A DNA stretch of 28,536 bases from assembly GCA_023091735.1 (NCBI GenBank), contig JALKBU010000666.1:1-28536 (forward strand), read 5' to 3'. Shown one piece after another: positions 19,176 to 28,295 of this stretch. Numbering within the stretch: position 1 is the stretch's first letter; every line of letters starts with the position of its first letter. The position numbers were made by a program, and so were the translations under genes. The notes under the pieces are model-generated. The model saw only the letters and a program-made list of their open reading frames with translations. It searched no databases and had not been told where the DNA came from. The stretch comes from Trichomonas tenax (Eukaryota; Parabasalia; Trichomonadida; Trichomonadidae).

Positions 19176-19519
19176 TCCATTGTGAACAAGAAAATGCAGA
19201 CTTTTTGATATTATCAAATTTAAATTATAACACTCTATGAAAGCACCAGATTCTATTGTTCTTATATTTCTTGTAATAGTTATATTATAAATGGAAGTAT
19301 TTTAAAAACTCCAAGAATTTATTTCCAAAAGTGACAATCTTAAAATAATCGTTATTTTGTCATTGTTATTAATATTAATGAACAGATATAGTCTAGTCCA
19401 ATTGCATATTTTTTGATATTTTCTTCACAAAAAACCGTTGACTAAATAATCATATTTTTAGGATCGACAACACAAATCAGAAATATTCCAAAAATAACCA
19501 AAATAAGGTTTATTTTCAG

Positions 19520-20101
19520 ATGATTATTGCTTTGATTTCACATTTTGTTCATCAATGTGATCACGACGATATAATGCAGAACGTCACAATTCACACTGCT
19601 GATCTTTATCCACAGCGAAAACTCAAGGCCGGAGCAACTTGGAGCAATATTCGAATCAAATTCGACTTTCGGCTCTTAGATGGCACCGAAAATGACCTAA
19701 AGATGTGTAAAACTGTTGGACAGCAGGTTACTTATCAATCACAAACATTTACATGTGCACAAGAAGATATTTTAAGTGAGGCTCAGATTTCCGTCATTAA
19801 ACAAACATTCGCAAACTTACAGACATATCTACAGCGCCTTATTAAGGTTATTCCAACACAAACTTCTTTCACAGTCTAGGATTGAGGAGATACTGTTGTT
19901 CATAATACCCGAGATACGGTATCTAACATCGACCTTTGCCTCGATGTCGTTTCTAGGCCCAGAATTCCAGGTTCAATGACATTAGCTTCAGCTGGATCAA
20001 ATCAATTAGATAGAATTTACCATAGACCGTTTCAAGGAATGGTAAATCTCAATCCACGTTACGTGCCGACGACGGCTCAAAGCGAAAGAAAGAAAATATA
20101 A
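19520..20101 (+). pseudogene. Leishmanolysin (GP63)-like peptidase, N-terminal remnant
   Basis: From the ATG at 19520 the frame encodes a possible short signal (MIIALISHFVHQC) and a region typical of trichomonad GP63-like (M8) proteins: TIHTADLYPQRKL, WSNIRIKFDF, LLDGTENDLKMCKTVGQ, TFTCAQEDIL and FANLQTYLQRLIKVIP. Two stops follow (TAG 19877-19879, TGA 19883-19885). The same frame then stays recognisable (SNIDLCLDVVSRPR, LASAGSNQLDR, GMVNLNPRYVP) until TAA at 20099-20101. Everything after that is missing, including the HEXXH zinc site, the third zinc ligand and the C-terminal membrane anchor of the family. It cannot encode an active peptidase. Confidence 0.8.
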
Positions 20102-20406
20102 AAATTTATCTAAATCTAAAATCATTCAACAATATTAAAAACATTGATTTTTATATATTTTGATTGTATATATCAAAGCTCAAATTGAATATATTGTTTT
20201 GATATTTAATAATTATCTAAATTATCGATCCTGAGAAATGAATTTATCACACTTAATTTTAGATATTATCAAGTGAAATAAGATCAAATGATCGATTTTT
20301 GTCAAAATTTAATTTCATAACTTTTAATCAATTAAAGTGCGGCCATCTTGCTATGGTTAACAGAAGAGTTAGTATGTTTATTAAATTGATTTGAAAAAAA
20401 TAATAC
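20102..20406. other. Intergenic, no gene seen
   Basis: An AT-rich stretch lies between the GP63-like remnant and the 3' end of the Rab gene. The only standout is GTGCGGCCAT at 20337-20346, repeated at 22549-22558 beyond the other side of the Rab gene. Confidence 0.35.
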
Positions 20407-21027
20407 CTAGCAACATGATGATTCTTTCTTTTCTGGGTGGAAGACAATATCTTCATTACCTCCTGACTGAAATTCGTATGATCCTTCGTCGACTTTCTTT
20501 TCGATTAATTTGACACATCCATTAACAGCTTCAATTACGCCTTCTCCTGTCTTTGCTGAAGTCTCGAAGTATTCCATATTATGTTCTTTGGCGAAACTTT
20601 CAGCTTGTTCACGTGTAACTGTTCTTTCTTCAGTAAGGTCAGATTTATTACCGATTAAAATCGTAACAACATCAGCGCGCGCAACATCTTTTATGTCTTG
20701 AAGCCACTGTGACACGCTAGCGAATGAATCTTGGCTAGTTAATGAGAAAACAACGATAGCGCCCGCAGATCCGCGATAATAGCCGCGTGTGACAGATCTG
20801 AACAACTCCTGTCCAGCTGTATCCCAAAGCTGAAGTTGAATTCGGTGTGTTTCTGTGGCAACAACTTTTGTAAGAAATTCGACGCCTAATGTTGGCTGTG
20901 TTTCTCCTTCATATTGATCACGAACGAATCTGAGGAGAAAGCATGTCTTTCCGACGCCAGAATCGCCGACAACAACGACTTTGAGTGAATAATCGAACTT
21001 ATGCCCAAGCATTCTTTTTTTTTTCAT
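20407..21027 (-). CDS. Rab-family small GTPase (Rab2/4/14-like)
   Basis: 206 residues with the full set of GTPase boxes: P-loop GDSGVGKT (21-28), the effector-loop threonine T46 in TQPTLGVEF, WDTAGQE (68-74), GNKSDL (126-131) and ETSAKTG (155-161). The FRSVTRGYYRGSAG switch II region resembles the Rab2/Rab4/Rab14 group. The protein ends in Cys-Cys, the double geranylgeranylation site that anchors Rabs to membranes. It would regulate vesicle traffic, probably endosomal or Golgi; the exact subtype cannot be fixed by eye. The first ATG (21027) overlaps the only TCA initiator-like motif. The second ATG (21012, residue 6, MLGHKFDYSLK) would give a 15-nt leader and a normal Rab N-terminus, so it may be the true start. 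No introns. Confidence 0.92.
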   Translation of the reverse strand: MKKKRMLGHKFDYSLKVVVVGDSGVGKTCFLLRFVRDQYEGETQPTLGVEFLTKVVATETHRIQLQLWDTAGQELFRSVTRGYYRGSAGAIVVFSLTSQDSFASVSQWLQDIKDVARADVVTILIGNKSDLTEERTVTREQAESFAKEHNMEYFETSAKTGEGVIEAVNGCVKLIEKKVDEGSYEFQSGGNEDIVFHPEKKESSCC

Positions 21028-21559
21028 GAACCGTCAACAACCTCAAACTGTTTTTTGGTATATTTCAATTGTACACATTTTATATTTCACTTTTTGTAAT
21101 ATAATAATTGAGAAATCTCCAAGATTTGAATATTCAATATTATTTTGGAATTGAGATAAATTGTTGAGTAGTTCAATGCAGGTATCCAATGGCTGTTTGT
21201 ATTTCACTGGGCGTGGAGAAATTCAATAATTTTGTAATTCTGAAAATGGCAAAAGAATTAATTGACATGTAAAACGTCAAACGGCAAAAAAATTAATTAT
21301 TTGAAATATCTCATAGAATAATTATGTGAGATCATTTCTTGAAATTATTTTTTACTTTAATTCGCTCTCCATTCTCAATGCTCTTTCTGTTTTTAATTGA
21401 ATGCGACAAATTATATAATTACACAGTATTAAAATAGAGAAATATAACAAAAGCTAAACATTTTAGATAATTTCGACATTTTCATTGTGTTCAACATGAA
21501 ATCAGTTTAGTATTGATACCTGTAATATATTTTGTGCCTTGCATCTGTTTGTTAGCCAC
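21028..21559. other. Intergenic upstream of the Rab gene
   Basis: An AT-rich stretch without coding sequence. It contains the Rab promoter side and leads into the inverted-repeat element at 21560. Confidence 0.35.
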
Positions 21560-22195
21560 ACTGTTTTGCCTGTCAAATAGGAAAATTTTCAATGTCAGAT
21601 TTCGTTAAGATATTTTTGAGCAAATTCAAAGTGTATCATGCATTGAAGTGCCATAAACACGTGGATTATAATTTTTTAACAAAAAAATCATCAATATTCA
21701 TATTTTTTAAATAAAGTTTAAGATATTACTACAAAAAAAAAATAGATTTTAGTGTCAATGCACATCTGGTTCATATCCCGGAAATATTTATATAGTTAGT
21801 TCAAAATACTATTATTTAAAAGAGAAATCATATTGAAAGTGGATGATAAACAAAATCAATAAAACACATCAAATTCACACTGGGTAGCACTTGAAAAACA
21901 TCAAAACACATCAAATTCGCAATGATTGGCATATGAAAACAACAAAACACATCAAATTCAGAAGCATTGTGAATTTGATGATATATAAAAATTTTTTGAT
22001 TAAAATATATGACTTTAAAATCATTATAACTTCCAACTCTATGTTAATTCTCTTGAATATATTCATATATATAATCTATTCATAGTGTCTGTTTCTCAGA
22101 ACATGTATTATATGCATAGAACTGATTGATTTTTTGATATTGAAATTGTGACAATCTGACATTGTAAAATTTTCCTATTTGACAGGCAAAACAGT
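21560..22195. mobile_element. 636-bp inverted-repeat element
   Basis: Arms of 42-43 bp (21560-21601 and 22153-22195) are reverse complements with one single-base indel, both beginning ACTGTTTTGCCTGTCAAATA from the outside. The interior is AT-rich and non-coding and contains a three-copy tandem array (21861-21959). No target-site duplication is visible at either boundary, so the true ends may lie slightly outside or the flanks have mutated. It is probably a MITE. Confidence 0.7.
21861..21980 (+). repeat. Three-copy tandem repeat with inverted coda
   Basis: The 16-mer AAAACACATCAAATTC starts at 21861, 21903 and 21944 (spacings 42 and 41 bp). Similar linkers of the type CAC/GCA...TTGAAAAACA lie between copies. 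GAATTTGATG at 21971-21980 is the reverse complement of its core, so the last copy can form a hairpin. Confidence 0.7.
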
Positions 22196-22704
22196 ATATC
22201 TTCGCCTATAAGAATACTTTCTTTTGCTGAATATTTTGATCAAAAGTGTTTTTTTTTAGAAATAATAAAGGGGCATTGGTTTTTATAGCGGGGAGCTATC
22301 AATAATTGCAGGGGTTTGATGGAATAATGAGGTGGAAATGATTGCTTTTTCTTTTCCCAAAAAGTGATGATTCTCAAAGTGATCAAAGCACGTGCGCCAT
22401 TTTAAAAACTTCACCAGTAACAGCTAATTACCGAAGCATGTAATGTACGTTGAAAATCAAATGATGTGGTCACAATGATTATCCGATTTGTTTACAGCTT
22501 TGACTACGAAACACAAATCTTCGCTCTATAGATTTACAAATTTGAGGGGTGCGGCCATTTTTCGAATTTTTTTTGAAAATATGATTATTTGTCCTTTTGA
22601 GCATAAATTCCGGATTCACTATACATGGGTATATCATATCAGCAATAAAAACTCAATTTGTGTCTAAAATTCATTTTCGACTTTTTTAGTTTAGAAAACA
22701 GACT
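22196..22704. other. Spacer between two elements
   Basis: No coding sequence. It is slightly GC-richer than its surroundings in 22270-22560. It holds GTGCGCCAT (22392-22400) and GTGCGGCCAT (22549-22558), the latter identical to 20337-20346. Confidence 0.3.
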
Positions 22705-22705
22705 G

Positions 22706-23069
22706 CAGTGTCGTGTACCGAAAGTTGTCACGAAAAAGTGACATAAAAAGTGATATTATCTGACATGTAAAGTTGTAGGAATCTTCCTTTCAGAAGCATT
22801 CTGGAGAGTAAATCGTTGATTATTTCGAAGATCGAGTCTGAAAGGAAGAACTGTGGACTGGATTGCTAGCATTTTGGATACTAGTCACAATCAAGCATTT
22901 AATTTTTCTTTTCAAAGTAAATTTAAACAAATATAGGATATCATTCTTCCAATAATCATTTAAAAGCACATGCCACGTAAATATTTATTTGTCAAATATC
23001 CATGTTTACATATCAGATAATGCCACTTTTTATATCACTTTTTCGTGGCAACTTTCGGTACGCAACAGT
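22706..23069. mobile_element. 364-bp MITE with about 62-bp inverted repeats
   Basis: The arms 22706-22768 and 23008-23069 are reverse complements over about 62 bp with a handful of differences, sharing GTACCGAAAGTTG, CACGAAAAAGTGA and ATCTGA/ATCAGA blocks. AAACAGACT (22696-22704, extendable by one G) directly precedes it and AAACAGACT(G) (23070-23079) directly follows, giving a 9-10 bp target duplication. That length is typical of Mutator-like elements. The interior has a second hairpin (CTTCCTTTCAG 22783-22793 versus CTGAAAGGAAG 22838-22848). No coding frame. Confidence 0.82.
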
Positions 23070-23079
23070 AAACAGACTG

Positions 23080-23369
23080 TACTATCCCGGGGCTTTGCAG
23101 AAATAAAGTATTCGAAATGTGAATTGAAAAAATGAAGATTTTTCCGTTTGAATGAGTTATCGCTTTGGCTCTACAATGAATAGACTCAGTTTTGTATAAA
23201 AACCAGGAATATCGCATCGAAAGGCATCGATCGTGCTGACAAAATTGAAGTTTGGTATTAAAAATGCTTATTTCTTGAAAATATAGAATGTTTTGGGTAT
23301 AATATAACCCAAAACAGATGAAACAGAATAATTTTAATTTTTGTATAAAAAAAAGCAATAAAAAAATAA
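23080..23369. promoter_or_regulatory. Upstream region of the USP gene with hairpin
   Basis: Non-coding. GTTTTGGGT (23290-23298) and ACCCAAAAC (23307-23315) are perfect inverted arms around an 8-nt AT loop, 55 bp before the USP ATG. No TCA initiator is seen just upstream of this ATG, unlike several other genes in the window. Confidence 0.4.
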
Positions 23370-26042
23370 ATGTCCGAGACTCTCCACGAAATTAGAGTCG
23401 TGAAAGATCTCCTCCAGAAATTAACTTTTACTCCTGGTGAAAATGCGTATGCTATCGCCTGTTCTTGGTTTAATCAGTGGAAAGACACATTGACTGAAGA
23501 AGATGACGCAGAAAGCCATCCTAAATTACCAGAAATCGATAATTCACAAATAGTCAATTACTTCGAGAAGATCCAGGATGTTGATTACGTCGTTGTGCCT
23601 TTCTCCATTTGGAATGTTTTATTAACGACTTATGGAGGTGGTCCAGCGGTAGAAGTCGACGTCGGTTACGATCCAAAAACTAAGAAAGGAGTTCCTGTCA
23701 CGAAATTACACAGTTTCAAAATTCATTATCAAGCTCGAGTTGAAAAGATTATGATTTCTAAATTTTCGAAAGTTACCCAATTGATCGAAGCCGCATGTTC
23801 GAAATTTAACATTAAAGATGCGACGGGATACAGAATTAGGGACTTTTGGCAGCATAAATCAGGCCGTTTTCTGTTTCCTAACCAAATCATATGCGAATAC
23901 TCTTTGTTTGTCAACACAGACCTTCTCCTTGAATTGGGAAATTACCCTGAGGAAAATGAAAACTCAGAATCAACAAATTCACCAAATACCACAGCATCGA
24001 ACACCAATTTTTCATTCCCACCGACAAGAGCGACATTTAACACGCAGATGGTTCTCACAAAACCGGAATTCAAAAATGGAATAAGAAGAGATTCACAACA
24101 ATATAGATTAAGAGATCCAAGCAAACCATCAACAATGGAACGTAATAGGCCGTTCCAGACGATGGCTCCAAACTCACAGCAACAAAAAGAAGCATTTCCG
24201 ACATTCAAAACTAAAGATAACAGTCAAAGCTCCGAATCTCAGCCAACACAGTCAAATTCGCTTGAAGTCACATTCGAAAGGACATCGCATCCAAGAATAC
24301 AGCTCGGGACTCCAAACACGGCCTTCGATAGCAGAGTTAGCTGTCCGGCAATTAGGCCTAGAAACGATGATTCGACAACTGTACATGTTCCAGGCCTCAG
24401 GGGTATAATAAATATCGGCAATTCGTGCTATATGAGCTCAGTTTTGCAATGCCTTTTACATTTAAAGCCGCTTCAGGACATTATTTTGGAGGAATCTAGC
24501 CACTTGGCAACGCCCTCTTCGCAGCCGATGACAGAAAACATGCGCGTTTTTGCAGATTTCTTCAGAATGTATTATAACGAAGTGAAAATAGGGCCAATGA
24601 ATCCATCTGAGATCAAAAACCTTGTAGAAAAGTCTTCGTCTGTGTTCCAGGGATTCATGCAAAAGGACGCACACGAGTTTCTCACGATTTTCTTGGAAGT
24701 TTTAAATCAAACAAATGAAAAGAAACCTTCACAGTTCACACTCAAAGATAATTATGCAAATGATGCTGAGCGCGCAGACGAAGAATGGGAACAGCATCTT
24801 CACGAATCGCCAAATTCCATCATAACAGATATATTCCATGGCCAAACACGGTCCTCCACACTCTGCCCTAGCTGTAAATCAGAGCAAGTTCAGTTTTCTC
24901 CATTCACATCCATTTTGTTACAACTTCCAGCGCCGAAGACACTTTCAGCGCCTTTCATTTATGTTCCGCTCGATCCGCGCCAATTGCGTTCATCAATGCG
25001 CATCCCACTCGCTAATCCAACACCAGATGCGATTTCTTTCACAGAGGATCTCTCCAGGTTCTTAAATAAGCAAATTTCGTGTGCATTCGGAACACAGTCT
25101 TCAGATTTCTCAGTCGAATGGGTTCCTGGACCAGAAGCGGGCCTCAGAAGCAACAATCTCGTTGTTTACGAACTCACACGTGATGATCAGTTTTTTGCTT
25201 CTGTTAAACTTGCTGTCAACACTAATAAGATGGTTTCTCAGAAGGTCGTTGAAGGTCCATTCCTTGTCCCTATTCCAGGACCAACTTGCAAGAGTGAGGA
25301 TGTCAGAATATGCTGCGAGGACTACTTCAAGTATCTCTGGGAAGCTGGTGATGCAACATTCATTCCACCATCATTGTCTAACATCCTTCCATCGATCAGA
25401 CCTGCAAAGAAACAGAGCGGAATTCCTCAGAAGATTCAAGTTGAAGTCGCGAAGTCATTGTTCTCAAAAACAAAGAAGTTCTATCCAGCATCCAACAGCA
25501 AGCGCATCGCTGGACGTGCAGTCACAGCTATTATCGCAGATACAGAAGGCGTTTCATGGCCACGTGTTGTCAGGAACATCGTGAACAATCAGAGTGCAGC
25601 ACAAACTCGCGAAGTCGACATCCAGACACTGATCGATGATGCAGGCCGTCCAACAGAATACAACGAGACATGGAAGTGCGCAAAGTGTGGTAAGACAGTA
25701 ACACCTCGTAAATCAATGGAGATCCACAGACTTCCTAAAGTTCTTTGCTTCGCATTGAAGCGTTTCGACTCCGTGAACGGAAATTCTCGCAAGAACAACA
25801 TTCTCGTTAATTATCCAGACACTCTTGAGGTTTCCGATGTAGCAGGAAAGCACACATATGAACTTTCTGCTGTTATTGAACACGGAGGAAGAATGGCTTC
25901 GGGACATTATACAGCACACGCGAAGCTTCAAGATGGAGTCTGGGCCGAGTTCAACGATCTTCAAGTTATGAGATGTTCTTCTTGCCTTGTTGCTCACCAT
26001 CAAAATGCGTATATTTTGTTCTACACGAAGACATCGGACTGA
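23370..26042 (+). CDS. Ubiquitin-specific protease, DUSP-Ubl-USP architecture (USP4/11/15-like)
   Basis: 890 residues, a cysteine protease that removes ubiquitin from proteins. Residues about 20-95 form a DUSP domain (WFNQWKDTL, DYVVVPFSIWNVLLTTYGGGPAV), and about 108-190 form a ubiquitin-like segment (HSFKIHYQARVEKIMIS, TGYRIRDFW). A disordered Ser/Thr/Asn/Gln linker (about 192-335) leads to the USP domain. The Cys box GIINIGNSCYMSSVLQCLL has its nucleophile at C353. The His box has H846 in SGHYTAH, followed by N862-D863 in WAEFND. A zinc-ribbon pair is present (CPSC in the middle, CAKC near 770). All catalytic residues are intact. It would act in the cytosol or nucleus and no substrate can be named. 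Codon usage becomes more GC-rich toward the 3' half. The stop is TGA, unlike the TAAA context of several neighbours. Confidence 0.93.
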   Translation: MSETLHEIRVVKDLLQKLTFTPGENAYAIACSWFNQWKDTLTEEDDAESHPKLPEIDNSQIVNYFEKIQDVDYVVVPFSIWNVLLTTYGGGPAVEVDVGYDPKTKKGVPVTKLHSFKIHYQARVEKIMISKFSKVTQLIEAACSKFNIKDATGYRIRDFWQHKSGRFLFPNQIICEYSLFVNTDLLLELGNYPEENENSESTNSPNTTASNTNFSFPPTRATFNTQMVLTKPEFKNGIRRDSQQYRLRDPSKPSTMERNRPFQTMAPNSQQQKEAFPTFKTKDNSQSSESQPTQSNSLEVTFERTSHPRIQLGTPNTAFDSRVSCPAIRPRNDDSTTVHVPGLRGIINIGNSCYMSSVLQCLLHLKPLQDIILEESSHLATPSSQPMTENMRVFADFFRMYYNEVKIGPMNPSEIKNLVEKSSSVFQGFMQKDAHEFLTIFLEVLNQTNEKKPSQFTLKDNYANDAERADEEWEQHLHESPNSIITDIFHGQTRSSTLCPSCKSEQVQFSPFTSILLQLPAPKTLSAPFIYVPLDPRQLRSSMRIPLANPTPDAISFTEDLSRFLNKQISCAFGTQSSDFSVEWVPGPEAGLRSNNLVVYELTRDDQFFASVKLAVNTNKMVSQKVVEGPFLVPIPGPTCKSEDVRICCEDYFKYLWEAGDATFIPPSLSNILPSIRPAKKQSGIPQKIQVEVAKSLFSKTKKFYPASNSKRIAGRAVTAIIADTEGVSWPRVVRNIVNNQSAAQTREVDIQTLIDDAGRPTEYNETWKCAKCGKTVTPRKSMEIHRLPKVLCFALKRFDSVNGNSRKNNILVNYPDTLEVSDVAGKHTYELSAVIEHGGRMASGHYTAHAKLQDGVWAEFNDLQVMRCSSCLVAHHQNAYILFYTKTSD

Positions 26043-26225
26043 GTTTTATTGTTATTTTGTTATATTTGTTTTGTATTTTATATTTTGTTGTTATTTTATT
26101 GTTTTTGTCATGCGTTGTAGTTACCATTTTATTATACCAATATTTAATGTTTATAAACTATTGTATTATTATTCTAAAGTAATTTTTTACTAAAAGAAAA
26201 ACCAACAAAAGCGATACTTAAAGCA

Positions 26226-27983
26226 TCAATCTTGATTAGACTTAAGTGTGGAGTATTTCTTTCTCAATGAAAGATAAGATTGAAAAGACTGTGATCGCTT
26301 AAACACACACTTTCCATCTTTGTTTGGCTTTTGGAGGATGTTCTTGCATGAAAAGCATTTATATGTGGGACCTGTACAGATATTGCAATCACTCTTACAT
26401 GGATGACATTCATTATTTTCATTGACATATGAAGGACTAATTGGACACTGAGCATAGCATTGATTGTTGTAGAGAAATGGAGCTATTGAATTGCATGATG
26501 AGCATTGATTTGCAGAATTACATAGTGCGCAGTTATTTGGACAGCTTTCACAGATGTTGTCCGAATTTGCATAATAACCATCATAACATTTGTTGATGCA
26601 TATACTATTGTTAAACAAGAAAGAGTTTTGTGTGCACATTGAGCATTGAGTTACTGATCTACAAATGGAGCAATTTGTTGAGCATTTTCGACAAACATTT
26701 TGAGAATCTGGATAATATCCATTAGGACAACTTTCGAGACAGGTATTTTGGTTAAATTTGTATGGATAATTGGAACTGCATGATAAACATTGAGTATCTG
26801 AACTACATGTGAAACAATTAAGTGGACATTTGTGACATACTTTTTGAGAATCTGAATAATAGCCATCAGGACAACCTGAAAGACATTGGTTACCGTTATA
26901 TAAATAAAAATTTGCACTGCAAGTTGAGCATTGAGATGATGAACTGCACATAGCACAATTTGTTGAGCATTGTTGACATACATTTTGTGAATCTGGATAA
27001 TATCCATTAGGACATCTTTTGAGACAGATATTTTCGTTATATTTGAATGGATGACTTTGGCTGCATGATAAGCACTGAGTAGCTGAACTGCATGTGGCAC
27101 AGCTAGTTGGGCAAGTTTGGCAAACATTGTTCGAATTACCGAAATAACCATCAGGACAACTTTGGCGGCATTCTGCATTGTTAAATAAGAAAAGAGAACT
27201 TGAATTGCATTTTGAGCATTGAGATGATGAATCGCATGAAGCACAATTTTTTGGGCAAGTGAATATTTCAGTGATCTTAACGTATCCATCACAGTTATTT
27301 GGTGAAATTGTTCCATCATCAATTTTTGAATCATAAATTAATGATAAACCTGAATTGATGTAAGATTCACCACTTGCTGCATAATCTGAACCAGCTGTAC
27401 CTCCTTTAAAGCCACCTCCACCGCCTGCGTAAGGAATACCACCTCCATTGCCATCTCCACCTTGAAATGATGAAGTTGACCTTGAATGATCCGTAATTTG
27501 AACAATACTTCCATTATTGATATAATTATATCCATTTCCACCTCCTGGAGCTCCGTCTATCTTATTATATGCTCCTGAACCTGCACCACAAACTAATGCA
27601 ACACTTCCATTGATGTAAAATCGACTTGAACCACCTCCACTTCCTGCGGCATCAGCATCAATATCAAGCAAACTGCCGTCATCTTTTCCGCTTCTTCCAC
27701 CATCAGGATAACCTCCTGCGGCGCCATTTGAGTTTGTTGTTCCTTGTTTTCCTGCAATTGCGTCAAAATCGATTTTGTATTCAACTTTGATATTAATCCA
27801 ACCTTTAGAACCTGATCCACCTGTATTTATATAACTTTTAAATTTTTTTACAACATTGCTGTCTCCTCCTTTCGCTCCAGCGCAGTCTATTCTGTAATTC
27901 CCGGCGTACAAAACACCAATTTCATTATTTCTGGCGTCGATAGTCCTTTCGTAGACATTGATTAGTAAAATAACGAAAATTTT
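26226..27983 (-). pseudogene. Glycine-rich/furin-like cysteine-repeat surface protein, start codon lost
   Basis: Coding-like sequence of 585 codons. It opens with a hydrophobic signal-like segment (KIFVILLINVYE), then a Gly-rich domain (about 45-230) with CAGAKGG, GGYPDGGRSG, GGGSSRFYING and GGGGGFKGG, like the ALK/LTK-type glycine-rich domains of trichomonads. It continues with about seven furin-like units (CPxGYYPDSQNVCxxCxxNCxxC). The Cys units alternate in two flavours, so the array looks like a duplicated dimer. It ends CKNILQKPNKDGKCVF plus a short basic tail, with no C-terminal membrane anchor. Family members are secreted or surface proteins. No in-frame ATG exists: the codon before KIFVILL is TAG (27984-27986), and the first in-frame Met lies deep inside the Cys repeats. 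A one-base deletion in an original ATG would explain this. The rest of the frame is fully open. Confidence 0.8.
26300..27130 (-). repeat. Furin-like Cys repeats with two-unit periodicity
   Basis: The units alternate: one has TQCLSCS...PYKFNQNTCL...CPNGYYPDSQNVC, the next has SQCSTCS...LYNGNQCL...CPDGYY. Nucleotides at about 26700-26790 and 27000-27080 are close copies, as are the intervening units, about 300 bp apart. This points to tandem duplication of a pair of repeats rather than single units. Confidence 0.6.
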
Positions 27984-27986
27984 CTA

Positions 27987-28250
27987 ATAATTGATGATAA
28001 ATCGACATCAAAACATTCATAAAAATAAAACTTATGATTACGATTATTATCAATTCAAAATGTGATTTTTTTAAAAAATACAATTTATGTGTAATCTCAG
28101 TTTCTGATAAAATTTCGTAATGTTGTTACGCCTGTACTTTCTAAATATTATCATAAATATAAGATTTCCTAAAATCTATTAGATCGAGCTATTATGAAAC
28201 CATCAATTATTTGTATTAATAATAGATTTCTTAAAAATCTATTTAATTCA

Positions 28251-28252
<2 letters not shown>
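27987..28252. other. Upstream AT-rich region with hairpin
   Basis: Probable promoter side of the glycine-rich gene: on the minus strand ATCAATTATT lies directly before the broken start. A perfect 9-bp hairpin, AATAGATTT (28221-28229) and AAATCTATT (28235-28243), lies farther up. No coding sequence. Confidence 0.35.

Positions 28253-28295
<43 letters not shown>

Larger units (their letters stand above)
18093..19390 (-). pseudogene. BspA-like leucine-rich repeat surface protein, split by a MITE
   Basis: The long 3' fragment (18737 to 18093) encodes BspA/LRR_5-type repeats (LFRGCPNLQYVDLICG, SIISMERQAFDNCYKL) and ends in a hydrophobic segment (FNLMLITPIIFFLV), typical of trichomonad BspA-like cell-surface proteins. 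The reading frame runs into the inserted element at 18738 with no ATG and meets a stop at 18780-18782. Beyond the element the same frame resumes at 19175 and reads another diagnostic repeat (RTIESGAFIECYNLNLI), then the loop before NGILYS, which joins the 3' fragment without a frame change if the element and one copy of the 8-bp duplication are ignored. Farther upstream a TAA at 19302-19304 interrupts the previous repeat (INSWSF before, NTSIYNITI after). No start is visible. The gene is dead twice over: insertion plus nonsense and loss of the 5' end. Confidence 0.8.

Noticed and set aside
21760..21785. GGTTCATATCC, resembling a tRNA T-loop
   Set aside because: No acceptor, D-arm or anticodon arm can be folded around it; it lies inside an inverted-repeat element.
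21861..21980. Regularly spaced 16-mers as a possible CRISPR array
   Set aside because: Only three short copies, similar spacers, AT-rich, eukaryotic context and inside a MITE; no cas genes.
24239..25801. Open frames on both strands within the USP gene, up to 167 codons
   Set aside because: They overlap a well-supported USP domain and carry no recognisable domain; they arise from the GC-richer codon usage there.
7759..26042. UBR ligase and USP deubiquitinase as a linked ubiquitin system
   Set aside because: They are 12 kb apart, in different orientations, separated by unrelated genes and transposons; no sequence evidence of coupling.
27980..28060. Minus-strand ATG at about 28016 (reading MNVLMSIYHQ) as the start of the glycine-rich gene
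   Set aside because: It is in another frame and stops after about 30 codons; using it would need a splice or frameshift, and no trichomonad-type intron signal is visible.
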